Assembly (NCBI GenBank): GCA_963575745.1
Contig: CAUYUJ010014333.1
Coordinates: 320,001 to 364,883, forward strand
Origin: Prorocentrum cordatum
Lineage: Eukaryota > Sar > Dinophyceae > Prorocentrales > Prorocentraceae
DNA length: 44,883 bases
Direction: 5' to 3'
Shown here: in pieces, positions 9,709 to 19,486 of the stretch
Position numbering within the stretch: position 1 is the stretch's first letter
Layout of the letters: the number at the start of each line of letters is the position of its first letter
Translations under genes and position numbers: made by a program
The notes under the pieces: model-generated
The model's input: the letters and a program-made list of their open reading frames with translations, nothing else
Told to the model about the DNA's origin: nothing
Database searches by the model: none

Positions 9709-10400
9709 TCTTCTATTTAGTCACCGTTCCTCCTTTTTTCTCCTCCTCCGCCACGTCCTTCTCTCCTGCCCTCCTCCTCCTCCTCCTCCTCCTCCTCCTC
9801 CTCCTCCTCCGTAGTCGTTTTGGCTGTGGCGTCGCTCTGCCCTCCCTCCTCCCGCGTATGCTGCCAGGAAATTCGTTTCGCCCCACCCACCCAAGGATCC
9901 TTGGGGGGGTCGTTTTCCACGTTCGCGCCTCCACTGATCGCCCCGCGTCTGTCTGCCCCCCCCTCCTCTCCCATCTGCTTCCCATCTTCTTCCCTGCTCC
10001 TTGCCTCGGGCGGGCGCGCGCGCGCCTAACGGGGGGGTCGGTGGCGCAGGCCCCCCGGCCGCGCGACCGCCCCCTGCGCCTTCCGGTGCTCCTCCAGCTC
10101 CTCCTCCTCCTCCTCCTCCTCCTCTTCCTCCTCCTCCTCCTCCTCCTCCTCCCCATCCTGCCCCCTCCCCCCTCCAACTTCAGGCGATTTTCTGGAAGCG
10201 TTAATTCGGCTCGGGCACGCGGTGGCGCAAGTGGCCTCCGCCCTCTCCCTCTTCGGGTGCGAGGAGGAGGAGGGGGGCGGAGGGAGGCGGAGGAGGAGGA
10301 GGAGGAGGAGGCGGAGGGAGGCGGCCGAGGGGGAGGAGGATGGGGAGGGATTTTGGATTGCCTGCTCGTTGAGGCAACTAGCCTATCGAGCTACGGTGGC
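9709..10400. repeat. TCC and GGA microsatellite tracts after LINE-C
   Basis: Pure (TCC)n at about 9772-9810 and 10088-10155, and a mirrored (GGA)n at 10261-10345. The tracts are in opposite strand sense and could pair. Intervening sequence is pyrimidine-rich with no domain in any frame. Confidence 0.85.
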
Positions 10401-11462
10401 GCTGCGGCTAGCGATGCAACTGAAATAGTGAGATCGCACGGGCACCTAAGGATTGCAGTATACAGTACCAGTACACCCAACCCACCTCTCCTTACGATCC
10501 CACCTACCAATTCGACCCATATCAGACGAGACACGCCGCGGTCTGAGACACGCGGAATCGAATCATCAGCTGACAGCCGCGGGGCTCAACCCGCGCGGCA
10601 GGGCAGTGGGCGCACAGGCCCGCTCGGGCAGCGACTGAAAAACGTGGTCTGCGCTAGGACGAGCGGGGCGGCAGGCTGCACAAAGGAGGGCGGTCCTGCA
10701 GGCGTTGTAGCGCTGGATCCCTGCCCAAGAGAGGACCCCTTCCCAATCTCCAACTGACTGGTAGCTGTGACGACACCATCGCAGCAGGGTGCGCTCTCGC
10801 CCGATCCACGAATACACAATGCAATGAGCTGCCAACGTGGCGCCGGCGTGGGTGCAAGAGAGCGCGCACGTCGAAGTGAACAATCCCGCCCGGCTACCCT
10901 TCTGCATCTGCCCACACCGCGCACAAGCCCTCCTCGCAAACCGCCCCTTCAAAGAGAGGCAGGCAGCGTGCAAGCAAGAGGGAGGGCGGGCACGCAAGCG
11001 AGAGAGGCTGGATGCGAGAGAGCGGCGGCAAGTGAGAGAGGCTCGCTGGCAGGCTGGCGAGCCAGCCACCGTGCCTCGCGGGCGGGGGGAGGCGAAACGG
11101 CGCTGCCCCCCACCGGCCTGCCTTGGAGAGGCCGCACCAGCAGGGGGGGGGCGCACTCGGTCAACAGGGGGAGGACTGCAGTCGCCCCGCACACAAGTGT
11201 GCGGGGGCCCATGCCCCGCAGGCCCTGGCGGCTTGCCTGCCAGGGCCACCTGGACCTGACCCACACCCAGGCACGTCGGAACGCAACTGACTGATCAATC
11301 AGCGCGGCGAGAGGCAGCTGGGGAGGGTACAAAGAAAGCGCGGGGCGGCAAGCGGGGGGGGCGGCTGGCGGCGAGAGAGCAAGAAAGCGAAAAAGGCAGG
11401 TCGCTCCCTCGCTCGATCATCGTCGTCGACGTCTCCCTCCTGGTCCTCCACCCAACCTTCTT
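10401..11462. other. Sequence beyond the 3' end of LINE-A, no supported gene
   Basis: Read on the minus strand, this follows the LINE-A ORF2 stop at 11463 and could include its 3' untranslated region. I see no poly-A tail or short 3' tandem repeat marking the element's end. It is rich in GAGAG/GGCAAGC blocks (10960-11070) and has no recognisable domain. Confidence 0.4.
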
Positions 11463-14204
11463 CTAGCCAAAGATGCCGCTGCCGAAATTCGGCCGCAACG
11501 CCCAAGGAGCTATGCGCGCGGCAAGGCGCGCCTTACGTCTATCTCTGGCCTCGGCGCATTTGCGGTGAATCATGCCACGCCGTGCGTCCGCGAGCTGGAC
11601 TGGAGTGGGAACAGGAGGGGGAGCAGAGGCAGGGGCGACGTGTGACGCAGACGCTGAGTCTTCTAGAAAGGCACGGGCGTCTGCGCATTCCTGCTCTTCG
11701 TCCGCCTCGGCAGGCCCTGCCTGCCGAGGAGTGGCACTGGGGTCGTGCACGAGGGACGGCTCGGGCAGATCGGCACCTGGCCTTTCACCTGGGAGCTCGG
11801 GGGGCAAGAACCTAAAGCTTCCAGGGTCGGCGCGGGGGCGTCGCCTCGTGGCTCCTACGAAATCGGGTGCCCACTCCTCGTTCGTACCTAGATACGGGTC
11901 CCAGGAAACATAAAATGCCTCTAGTGCCCCACGGAGTGCCCCTTCCTCCTCCCCCAAGTCCTCAGGCCATGCCTGAGGGTCGCTCGTCACACGCCTATGA
12001 CTGACCGCATCCACGATACCGTGAGCCGAGACCTGACAAAGCGCGGGGGGGCATGTCTTCTTTTTGGCCGTCCGCCATTCATCCTTCTGACCGTCGAAAC
12101 CCAGGAGCACTTCGTGGGCGTTCCGACCGTGGGAGCAACGTCCGCGGCCAGGCGTTTCCACAAGGCGATCATGCAGTGCACACAACCTCAAGGCCAGAAT
12201 TCGCGTAGGCGCGCGAGCACACTGACCGTGTTCGCACTGATCGAAATCGGTTGTAGAGGCCGCTGGGGACGACATGATCGCACGCAAAGGTGGGTACAAC
12301 CATGAACTCACAGCCTCTTGTCGCCACGACCCTGGTACTGGGTGCTCCATCCAACAACAAGTGCCGACGGCAAGGTGAACGGCGAAAAGTTCTATCATGG
12401 CTCCTAGGAGCTCGTTGCCAACACGTACCTGCTCCATCTGACGCAGTGTAATGGCAAGCATACCCCAGAAGTCATCGTGGGACCGCAGTGGCGGGGGCCC
12501 CATGTCCCGAGCCCATCGGATGGCGGACCAGGTCTCGCAGGGAGGCCCACCTCCAAAGAGGACCACCCTGCGCGCACGTATGTGTTCCTTCCAAACCTCC
12601 AAGGTCTGGGGCCGCATCATATTCCCAAGGACGGGGTCGATAGCAATGTCTATGGACAGGACCGTGACCGTAAAATCAACGTCGTAGTGTGTCCACTCTA
12701 AACATGCCTGAATATCCTCTGGACGCCGACGCCCACAAAACAAGTTGAGGACATAATACTCGGCCCGCTTGATGGCAACAGGTAATGCCTGTGCCGCCAA
12801 GCCTGTAAACTGGTCGGGTAGGAACATGCGGGTGGGGTAGCGTTCTGTCTGGACGGGTGGGTAGGGCACGGCATACACGTCATCTAATCCTGGCAGAGGT
12901 GCTGGTGGTGGTAGGAAGGCTGCTCGGGCGTCGTCAGTGGGATAGGGGTCAGCCTCCAGTAGGGCCATGCGTGCGTCCTGCTGTGAAAGGTGGAGGTGGT
13001 TGGTGGCCTCCTCGGTTAGTGGGCCGAACGCCTTGGTAGTGGGCACGACCACGTGCCGACGGGGTATACGCACATGGGCAGTAGTGCCCGGTGGCTTGTG
13101 GATGGGTTGTGCCTGCAGGTGATGGGCTGGGTCGTTGGTCTGTAGCAAACACACAAGTAAACACCGGGGTGACCCCAATGCCAAATGGTCCACTAGGTGA
13201 GCCCGAGCGTAGAACGTAGTGAGGCACGTAATGCAGGTGCCGCTAGGGCATGCGTCGCCCTTTGCGAGTGTTGACAGCTGGCGGTGTGCGCGCGCAATAT
13301 GTGTCCGAAGGGCTCGATGGCATGAGTACTGTGTGCTGCACCACGGGCATGTATGCATGGCATGTGCGGCAGGGGGTGGGGGATCCACGATGAGCCCGCG
13401 CTCGTCGTTAGTGTAGATACGGTCGGGAACTCCGACGGGCTTCACAACGGCAAAGAACTGGCGTTCGACATGCTGCGCCAACGTCGCACGTGCTGCATAC
13501 TGTGCGTGTGCGTGTAACCCAGCCTGAATAAGGCGCTTCCATGCTGGCTGACTGCAACGAATACGAGACTCCCATGCGGCAAAGTCGTCGGCCGGGTGGG
13601 GTAACTCACCCAGGGTGGGGAGCGCCTGTTGTAGCCAACCGAGATCCTCATACCAAAGTCCCAGCATTGTCCGGTTTTGGGTGTTCGTATCGGCGGCGGC
13701 GTGCCATTCGGCCGCGACAAGCCCGAAAGCGACCGAAGGACCTGTGTGGACCAAGGACCCAAGTAGCCGAAGTCTGGCGGCCCGTAGGATCATGACTGGA
13801 GAGGGTCGACGCAAACGTGCCAGTACCAACTGATCAGAGACCTGCGAAATGTCCTCGCGATAGCAGACACGGGCGGCTGCTCGATACACCTTCATGACCT
13901 CAACTTGTATGAGATGGGCTTCGGCACGAGTGAGGGCGGGCCAAGCCCCTGCATTGTACAGTCGACTGGCCATGACGAGACTGTATGCAAGACTAAGGCT
14001 CACTCTCATATCCAAGTCATCGGTGGCAAACACCCGTCGTCGTAGCACTTGCAGGGAGGCGACCGATGACGACGACCGATAACGGATTTCTGGAGTCATG
14101 ACACCTCCCGCATCGAACACCGAGCCCAGATGGATATAGTTGTGTACGATGGGCGCCTGAATCCGTCCCAGAAATTCCGAGACGCCAACATGTATCCTCC
14201 ACAT
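11463..14204 (-). CDS. LINE-A ORF2 C-terminal part: RT thumb, two C2H2 fingers, methyltransferase-like domain
   Basis: An uninterrupted 913-codon frame. Residues 1-120 continue the reverse transcriptase thumb (NYIHLGSVFDAGG, then LARLRRPSPVM). Two C2H2 fingers follow: C286/C289/H302/H307 (CPWC...H-x4-H), and C324/C327/H336/H340. Residues about 480-700 look like a cytosine-5 methyltransferase fold: motif I-like LNLFCG (486-491), acidic VLSIDIAIDP, motif IV GGGPPCETWS with the catalytic-type Cys at 556, and MEHP (620-622) where canonical enzymes have ENV. A conserved tail (STDFDQCEHG, WRTAKKKTCPPALC) follows. Known: PC is the methyltransferase nucleophile motif, and retrotransposon capture of cytosine methyltransferases has been reported in eukaryotes including dinoflagellates. 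Inferred: this domain belongs to the retroelement, because no stop separates it from the RT. Activity is uncertain. The first few codons lie past a frame change near 14180-14200, so the ATG at 14204 is not a natural start. Ends with FGSGIFG. Confidence 0.85.
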   Translation of the reverse strand: MWRIHVGVSEFLGRIQAPIVHNYIHLGSVFDAGGVMTPEIRYRSSSSVASLQVLRRRVFATDDLDMRVSLSLAYSLVMASRLYNAGAWPALTRAEAHLIQVEVMKVYRAAARVCYREDISQVSDQLVLARLRRPSPVMILRAARLRLLGSLVHTGPSVAFGLVAAEWHAAADTNTQNRTMLGLWYEDLGWLQQALPTLGELPHPADDFAAWESRIRCSQPAWKRLIQAGLHAHAQYAARATLAQHVERQFFAVVKPVGVPDRIYTNDERGLIVDPPPPAAHAMHTCPWCSTQYSCHRALRTHIARAHRQLSTLAKGDACPSGTCITCLTTFYARAHLVDHLALGSPRCLLVCLLQTNDPAHHLQAQPIHKPPGTTAHVRIPRRHVVVPTTKAFGPLTEEATNHLHLSQQDARMALLEADPYPTDDARAAFLPPPAPLPGLDDVYAVPYPPVQTERYPTRMFLPDQFTGLAAQALPVAIKRAEYYVLNLFCGRRRPEDIQACLEWTHYDVDFTVTVLSIDIAIDPVLGNMMRPQTLEVWKEHIRARRVVLFGGGPPCETWSAIRWARDMGPPPLRSHDDFWGMLAITLRQMEQVRVGNELLGAMIELFAVHLAVGTCCWMEHPVPGSWRQEAVSSWLYPPLRAIMSSPAASTTDFDQCEHGQCARAPTRILALRLCALHDRLVETPGRGRCSHGRNAHEVLLGFDGQKDEWRTAKKKTCPPALCQVSAHGIVDAVSHRRVTSDPQAWPEDLGEEEGALRGALEAFYVSWDPYLGTNEEWAPDFVGATRRRPRADPGSFRFLPPELPGERPGADLPEPSLVHDPSATPRQAGPAEADEEQECADARAFLEDSASASHVAPASAPPPVPTPVQLADARRGMIHRKCAEARDRRKARLAARIAPWALRPNFGSGIFG

Positions 14205-14861
14205 TCATGCCAAGCGGCATGCCTAGCCTTTTTAAGTCCGGGTCCGCGCCACGAAATCAATGCCGCCGTTTTGGACGGTCCCAGGTTGAGTTTGTGTCCT
14301 CGGGTGGCAAACGCATCGGAAACACATACAAGAACTCGGCTGAGTCCATCATACAGCTGGCTCGCAGGCATGATTAGGATGACGGTTCCATCATCGGCAC
14401 ACGAAATATCGAGTAGTGGTAGAGTGGGTTGGGGTCGTTCAGTCGGGTCAGCAGGCAGTAATGCTGCCAGCGACCTGCCTGTCGGTGGCGGGAGAAGGTG
14501 GGCATATCCTTGATCGGTAAGCTGGGTGCGGACATCCTTCATGCAGTCGGCCATTTGGAGTTCAAATAGAACATCAGCTAGGGGCTGCCCAGGAAAGAAG
14601 GATCTCTGTGGGAACGAGACTTGATCGCACCCTTCGCAGACAAACCAGGGGGCCTGGTAGCATTGGCCGACTTGGGCCACCACATGTCGGTCGACATCCG
14701 AGTTGTTGAGGGCCGCGGGCCGCTCACTGAGTCTCTGGGCAAGCTGAGGCATCACAGAGGGCGGTAGTCCGGCGGCACGCACCAACGTCGCAATTGCATC
14801 GTCATCGAGTTCGGTCTCGTGGCAGGCACGTATAACGAGCTCGCGAATGGCCCGAAAAAAA
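14180..14861 (-). pseudogene. LINE-A ORF2: reverse transcriptase palm motifs B and C
   Basis: Continues the RT in a shifted frame (open frame 14893-14096). It reads RAIRELVIRACHETELDDDA right after motif A. FFPGQPLADVLFELQM follows, matching the 'G-x-RPGDPLAD-xx-F' motif B but with Gln in place of the usual Asp. The catalytic pair is in SCADDGTVILIM (motif C; Cys-Ala replaces the more usual Phe/Tyr-Val/Ala before DD). KLNLGPSKTAALI is the motif D-like segment. Both catalytic aspartates are present. It is joined to the preceding piece across an A-run (T-run on this strand) near 14855-14861 and to the next piece near 14180-14200. A single indel at each place would restore one frame, so either recent decay or assembly error is possible. 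Confidence 0.75.
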
Positions 14862-15710
14862 CGCTTGTACCACGTCCAGAAACAAGGCTCCAAAACTCAT
14901 ATTCTGCCGTCGGGCTAGAGCCTGTGCAGCACGTAGTATGAGGGATGCGCGGGCGGTGCCGCGGCCTGGGAGGCCCCCGAACTGGGTTTCGCCTGCCTCC
15001 TGGGCCAAGAAAGGAAGTAGCTGTTTCCGTGCACACCTCCGAGACGCCTTTCTTGCCTGGGACGAGACAAGAATAAACCTGGAGCTGACGCATTGTGTCG
15101 GGTCCGCTTGACCAGACTCGATGAGATCCCTGTAAAATCCACACTTCCACTGGATAGGCTCCACTAGTGCAAGGGAGAACTTGAGTTGGAGTGGGTAGTA
15201 GTATGTAACGACGGCAGCAGGGCACGCTCGCACAAGGCCTCCTGGGATCCCGTCACAACCTGGGGCCGAACGACGAGCCTGTCGGCAAGACCACTGAAAG
15301 TCGGAAAGAGTCGGGGTTGTGGCAAGCGAGACTGGCGTATCGATCGGCATGCCGTCATACGGTGCACGTCCGAAATGCCCTGCTATGTGGGGGATATCAG
15401 CCATAGAGAAGGTGGCCCCGAGCTCGAGGCTGGCAAAATGTTGTTGCCAGCGCGAGGCAACTGCTCGCTCCGACACAAGAGGCTGTCCCGTGATGTCGCG
15501 TAGGGCCGGGAGGACACGATCGATCTTGCGCCTTTTAGACCCTGCCCCAGTACGTCGCAAAGCCGAATAAGCGTCGGCAAACTGCCGTCGGTCCCGTGCG
15601 CTTTTGACTCCCTTGGCAATGGCCGCACAATGCCAGGCAGAAACAAGTCCCGTGGATTGTTGAATTACGCACGTGGCGGCACGCAAAAATATGTAGCTGG
15701 TGACCCACAA
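14855..15710 (-). pseudogene. LINE-A ORF2: reverse transcriptase fingers and motif A
   Basis: The frame from 15710 contains, by residue: KIDRVLPALRDITGQPL (63-78), SRWQQHFASLE (86-96), SAPGCDGIPGGLV (148-160, the conserved APGxDGxP turn), EPIQWKCGFY (184-193), GGLPGRGTARA (245-255) and FLDVVQAFF (277-285). The last is motif A with its catalytic Asp. It resembles the dinoflagellate LINE RTs with 'QWKGG', 'GGLPGRxT' and 'DVxxAF' motifs. The frame leaves the reading register immediately after motif A, at a homopolymer. The stretch 15711-15916, between the endonuclease stop and this frame, is the endonuclease-RT linker in yet another frame. Confidence 0.78.
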
Positions 15711-15916
15711 AAACCATCCACCCCTGGCAAAGCTCCAGTAGGGTTCCCAGTTGAAACCAGTGTCCAGAAGGTGGGAATAGTAGTTCAGCGGCGGTAGGGA
15801 GGCGGGCTAAGTATCTGAGGCCGACTAAATGGTCCTGGTTGAAGGGTGGGTCGGTAGACTTGGTTGTTGGACTGCGAAGTGGTAGGGTAAACGGGGCAGC
15901 GCATTCCATGACTGTG

Positions 15917-16717
15917 TCAGTAGCCTTCGCGATGGTGCGGGCTCTCGCGCCATGAATGGCGCCAAGTCAAAGTACGATGGCAGAACCAAGTGCCACTCTC
16001 AGCACCGTCGGTGGCCCAAGCGGTGAACACGCACGTGAGCAGTAGGCAGGATAGTTGTGACCGCAGGGCCCGTAGGGCCGCCCGTCCTTGAGTTCTAAGG
16101 TCCATGAGGTCCAGGGATCCCTTGGATATCCAACCGTGTTTGGCCTGTCGGCCACTCTCCGAAGTACTGGGCGGGAAGGCAACATGGGCTGCATGCAAGA
16201 TGTGCTGGTTCAAGTGATCAGCATGGTCGTCCGGGTGGGTTTGGTAGGTGGGCTGAGGCACTGACTCAAGCTCACGAACGAATGCGGCACAACACTCTGG
16301 ATCATTGTACTTCGCTTCGTCCACTCGTAATCGGGACCACGTGCGTGCATGCTGGCATGGCAGAGATGGGTACACATGCATATCTGCCGATACCACAAAA
16401 TGATCATCACTACGCAGAGAGAGATCAATATCCACTTCCACTGACTGTCGTGCAACGCACGACAGCTGCCCGCATGGCACAGTGATGTAATCAATGCGAT
16501 GCCGTGGGTCAGTCCCTTGAGCCCCAGGGGGAAGCCTGGTACCATGGACCCCAGAAGCCGAAGGCACCATCGTGGATTGGGCAATCTGTCCCGAGGTCTG
16601 CAGAAACTGATGGAATCGAGCCCCAGCGTGGTTCTCATTTTCGGCGGCAGCGTCGCCAACATGATCCGAGACCCGAGAGCCCAGAGTAGCATTAGCATCC
16701 CCCCCCCAAAAAAAAAA
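15917..16717 (-). pseudogene. LINE-A ORF2: AP-type endonuclease, C-terminal half
   Basis: After the homopolymer (9 C then 10 A on the plus strand, 16699-16717) this frame reads GGDANATLGSRVSDHVGDA, the GDxN metal-binding motif of the endonuclease/exonuclease/phosphatase fold. HRIDYITVPC and DLSLRSDDHFVVSADM follow, where SDDH replaces the usual SDH. All the usual C-terminal catalytic motifs are visible. The frame continues with linker sequence (QTHPDDHADHLNQHI) to a stop at 15917. The enzyme would nick target DNA to prime reverse transcription. Confidence 0.78.
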
Positions 16718-17537
16718 CAACACAGAGGCGCGGGATGCGAGCGCTGGCGCAGGATGCGTTCGACACTGACCCACCACTCTTCAACCTCGACGCCGTCACG
16801 CCTGGAGTGCGGAGCATGCCCGACCAAGATATCGACACGCAGATGTGGTGCACGCACCGCAACGAGAAGATGGTGAGAAGCAAAGCTGAGAACACGAAGA
16901 TGGCGGCGAGAGAGCGTACACCCACGCACGTACTGAATACCTGTGTGTACCCACAGAGCTACCCCACCTGCACCCTTCTGTTCAGCAGCGGCGGTGATCA
17001 CAAGATACTGTGCGGCAGGCGTCCATCCTTTGCGACGTATCCTAGTCTCGAGCGTGCCGATAAAGAGAAACTGACGAGTATCCAACAAGTACGCCAGATA
17101 CAGCATGCGCCCAGGGGTATCTAGTCCCGCAGCGTCCTGGTACCGACATCGCACCCGCATCATGCCTCCCTTCCGCGCAGCCTTCCTCCTGGGCCGCAAC
17201 GCAAGAACATTGGCCACAGCAAACCTGACAAAGGCACCAAGACCTGAACGGGAAGGCGAACGGACCGCGTCTTCACTTTCCGAGCTGAGTCCTGCATGCG
17301 GCGAGAAAGCACGACGGGGATCGAGGAGAGGTGGACGGATGATGGGCATTTCACTCATGCCAGCTTTCGGGCGCACCCCGCGACCGTCGCTGGCGTTGGA
17401 GATAACTGACATCCACAGCCAGGGCACAGCAGCAGCGGCGGCGGCGCCTAGCGCAGACCACGGTTGAAAGTCGTCGGGCACAGTCGGAGCCAAGCCCATG
17501 TAGGCTAATCGTGCAATGGCATCTGCAAGCTCATTCC
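16708..17537 (-). pseudogene. LINE-A ORF2: end of RNase H joined to N-terminal half of endonuclease
   Basis: Starting at the target-site duplication, the frame reads NELADAIARLAYMGLAP, the last conserved block of RNase H. It continues without a stop into AFVRFAVANVLALRPRR (start of the endonuclease fold), FIGTLETRIRR (the QET-like Glu position, here LETR) and ILVGHAPHSRRDGVEVEEWW. The continuity is the key observation: RNase H lies before, not after, the endonuclease and RT. The frame is lost at the C9/A10 homopolymer, after which the GDxN motif is in another frame. The frame is also open upstream into the inserted element, but that part is not LINE sequence. Confidence 0.78.
17533..17537. 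repeat. Target-site duplication, left copy (ATTCC)
   Basis: The same five bases are at 19482-19486. Removing one copy and everything between rejoins the RNase H frame as ADPRNELADA. Confidence 0.75.
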
Positions 17538-17772
17538 TGGGAGGCGTGTGTATATACACCGACCTGTTCGGGCCGATTTTTGTTGAGTGTTGGGCCAAAG
17601 CGGTTTTGGCGCAGTGGCCGATAGAGGGAGCAAGCGCCATGCGCCCCGCCTGGGCGCGTTTGTCCAGGGGCGGGCAAGGCCGCAGCGGCCCCGGCACCCA
17701 TGGCGGAAAACCGCCGCCCATGGTGGTGATGCCGTCTCTAGGCGAGGGGTGCCTCGTTTCGAGGCCATGAAT

Positions 17773-17794
17773 GCGTGCCCGTAGCCGGGCACGC
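17773..17794. repeat. Short perfect hairpin
   Basis: GCGTGCCCG and CGGGCACGC, 9-bp arms around the loop TAGC, near the left end of the inserted element. No U-tract suggests a terminator. It may be chance. Confidence 0.6.
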
Positions 17795-18462
17795 GAGAAA
17801 ATTTAAACAGGGCCGCGCGCTGGCCGGGGAACGCGCGCGGGCCTGCTCGCCAGCACCCCAACCCATCCACCACATTGGGGAGGGGGGGAGTACAAACTCT
17901 GGCCCGATTGGAAATGATGCCGCCAAGGGGGTTTGAGCCAAATATGGGCGACGGGCCCGCGTCCCCACGATCACCCTCCCTCCCTTCCCAACTCGCCATC
18001 GCCCCCCCATTGACCCCGCCACGACCTCGCCTCCAGCCTCCGTCTCCGTTCACAGACTCCTTCCCTCCCCCCCCCTGCGTTCCTCCACCCCCCACTGTCC
18101 GTTCACCCATCCCCCTCCCCGCTCCCATGCCTTTCGCTCGGAACTCCCCGCTCCCACTCCCGTTCCCTGCGCCCGCCAGCCCCTCCCTTTCCCTCTCACT
18201 CCCCACCCGTCTCTGCCCCGATCCCCCCCCCCAATCGCTCCATCCAGGCCCCGTATCCCTGCCGCCCTCTCCGTCCCCTCTAACCCCCTAAAAAACGAAA
18301 ACGGAGCGTCAAGGTATTGTGATGTGGTTTCCAATCCTACACAAATGGGGCACCACCGCCTGCCACGGCCTGCCTGTGGCCGGTTCTATCGGTGGCTGGG
18401 AGCGAAGCCCCGGGTCACCGGGGCCACAGAAATTCTGGGAGGCTCATAGGGCGAATTCCTAT

Positions 18463-18554
18463 GGCCTGATCGGTGTATAAAATTTCGGCGGGCCGTTCTG
18501 CCTGATACATTCCAGAATTTTCGTCGTCCCGAAATTTTATACACCAATCGGGCC
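18463..18554. repeat. 92-bp inverted repeat (foldback) nested in the inserted element
   Basis: The left arm 18463-18488 begins GGCCTGATCGG and ends GTGTATAAAATTTCGG. The reverse complement of the right arm (18529-18554) begins GGCCCGATTGG and ends identically. The 26-bp arms match at 24 positions around a 40-bp centre. AT-rich arms in a GC-rich setting suggest a small separate insertion. Confidence 0.8.
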
Positions 18555-18599
18555 TTGGATTTTTCTCCTATAGTTTCCGGATTTTGCATAGTCCCCCGT

Positions 18600-19220
18600 G
18601 GCCATGGAAAGTGGGCGACCGCATGCGGACGCCCCCGCTGGGACTGCAGGTGAAGCTCCACAGGGAGCACAACCTGATTGAAAGGTGCGACGACATAGCC
18701 GGGGGGGGGGCCTCCGCGCCAGGGCCGTGCGCGGAGCCGCCATGCGGAGCACGATCTGTTCAAACGCAAGCAGACATTTGCACGATTACGCCATGCGCAA
18801 ATATGACTGCCCTTACTGGGCTTGTACGCGGCGCTCCTTGCGGGGCGCCATCCGCTTGAAAAGGCGTGCCAAAAACGGGAGCGGAGACGCCATGGGAATT
18901 CCAAATGGGGCCACAACTGCATGGGCGCGATCTTCGCGAGGGGCGTGCCGACGCGGGCATGGAGGCGCACTTGGAGCGCCCCCGCGACGGCCGCAGGCGA
19001 AATTCCATCAGTGGCGCGAGCCGCGGGAAAGGCGTGCCGCAGTGGTTGCGGATAAGCTTTGGGGGCGCCCCCCTTGAGCCTGCGGGTGGAGCCCATTGCG
19101 GGCTGCAGTCCGCGCTGGGGGGCGTGCCGAAATGAGCGCGGAGACACTTTAAGTGCGCCCCTGCCAGGATGGTCGATGAGGCTTCATATGGGGCACGATC
19201 CGTGCGAGGGGATTACCGAA
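18600..19220. repeat. Degenerate 80-90-bp tandem repeat
   Basis: GCGTGCC marks unit starts at 18864, 18943, 19032 and 19122. Units share a purine block, a GCGCCCC block and an 'ATGGGGC..C' block. Part of the first units (CGCATGCGG, CCCCCGCTGGG, GAAGCTCC) recalls the 77-bp monomer at 3.3-5.1 kb. That relationship is tentative. Confidence 0.55.
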
Positions 19221-19481
19221 CTGATCACGACGTTCGCAGCAACGGCAGCGGATGGTAACGACGGTCCACCAGCAGCATGCAGCAGGCAACGCAGCGGACG
19301 CGGCTGCGAGCGGAGGGGGGCGGGGGGAGGTGGGTAAATGAGGGGGAAGACGCGCGGTGCAGCAGAGGGAAAATGAAGCACATGTAAACGAAAAAGCAAT
19401 GGAAAACAAGCGGCACCGAAAAAAAACTGCTATAAATTCTACACCCGGGGAATGGATTGGTGTATATATACACTCCTCCGA

Positions 19482-19486
19482 ATTCC
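19482..19486. repeat. Target-site duplication, right copy (ATTCC)
   Basis: Direct copy of 17533-17537, immediately outside the right terminal inverted repeat. Confidence 0.75.

Larger units (their letters stand above)
17538..19481. mobile_element. 1,944-bp inserted element with 23-bp terminal inverted repeats, inside LINE-A RNase H
   Basis: Left end (17538-17560) starts TGGGAGGCGTG and ends TATATACACC. The reverse complement of the right end (19459-19481) starts TCGGAGGAGTG and ends TATATACACC. The two match at 20 of 23 positions. Flanks carry ATTCC duplications at 17533 and 19482. The interior has no recognisable transposase: it holds C-rich low-complexity DNA (17990-18290), a 92-bp hairpin (18463-18554), a degenerate 80-90-bp tandem array (18600-19220) and an A-rich right end. 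It fits a non-autonomous TIR DNA transposon mobilised in trans. A class of intron-generating elements with inverted repeats is known in dinoflagellates, but splicing out of this copy is not demonstrated. Confidence 0.8.

Noticed and set aside
10340-10420. The minus strand GCCACCGTAGCTCGATAGGC looked like the 5' half of a tRNA
   Set aside because: The D-stem does not pair properly, and no T-arm or matching acceptor end follows.
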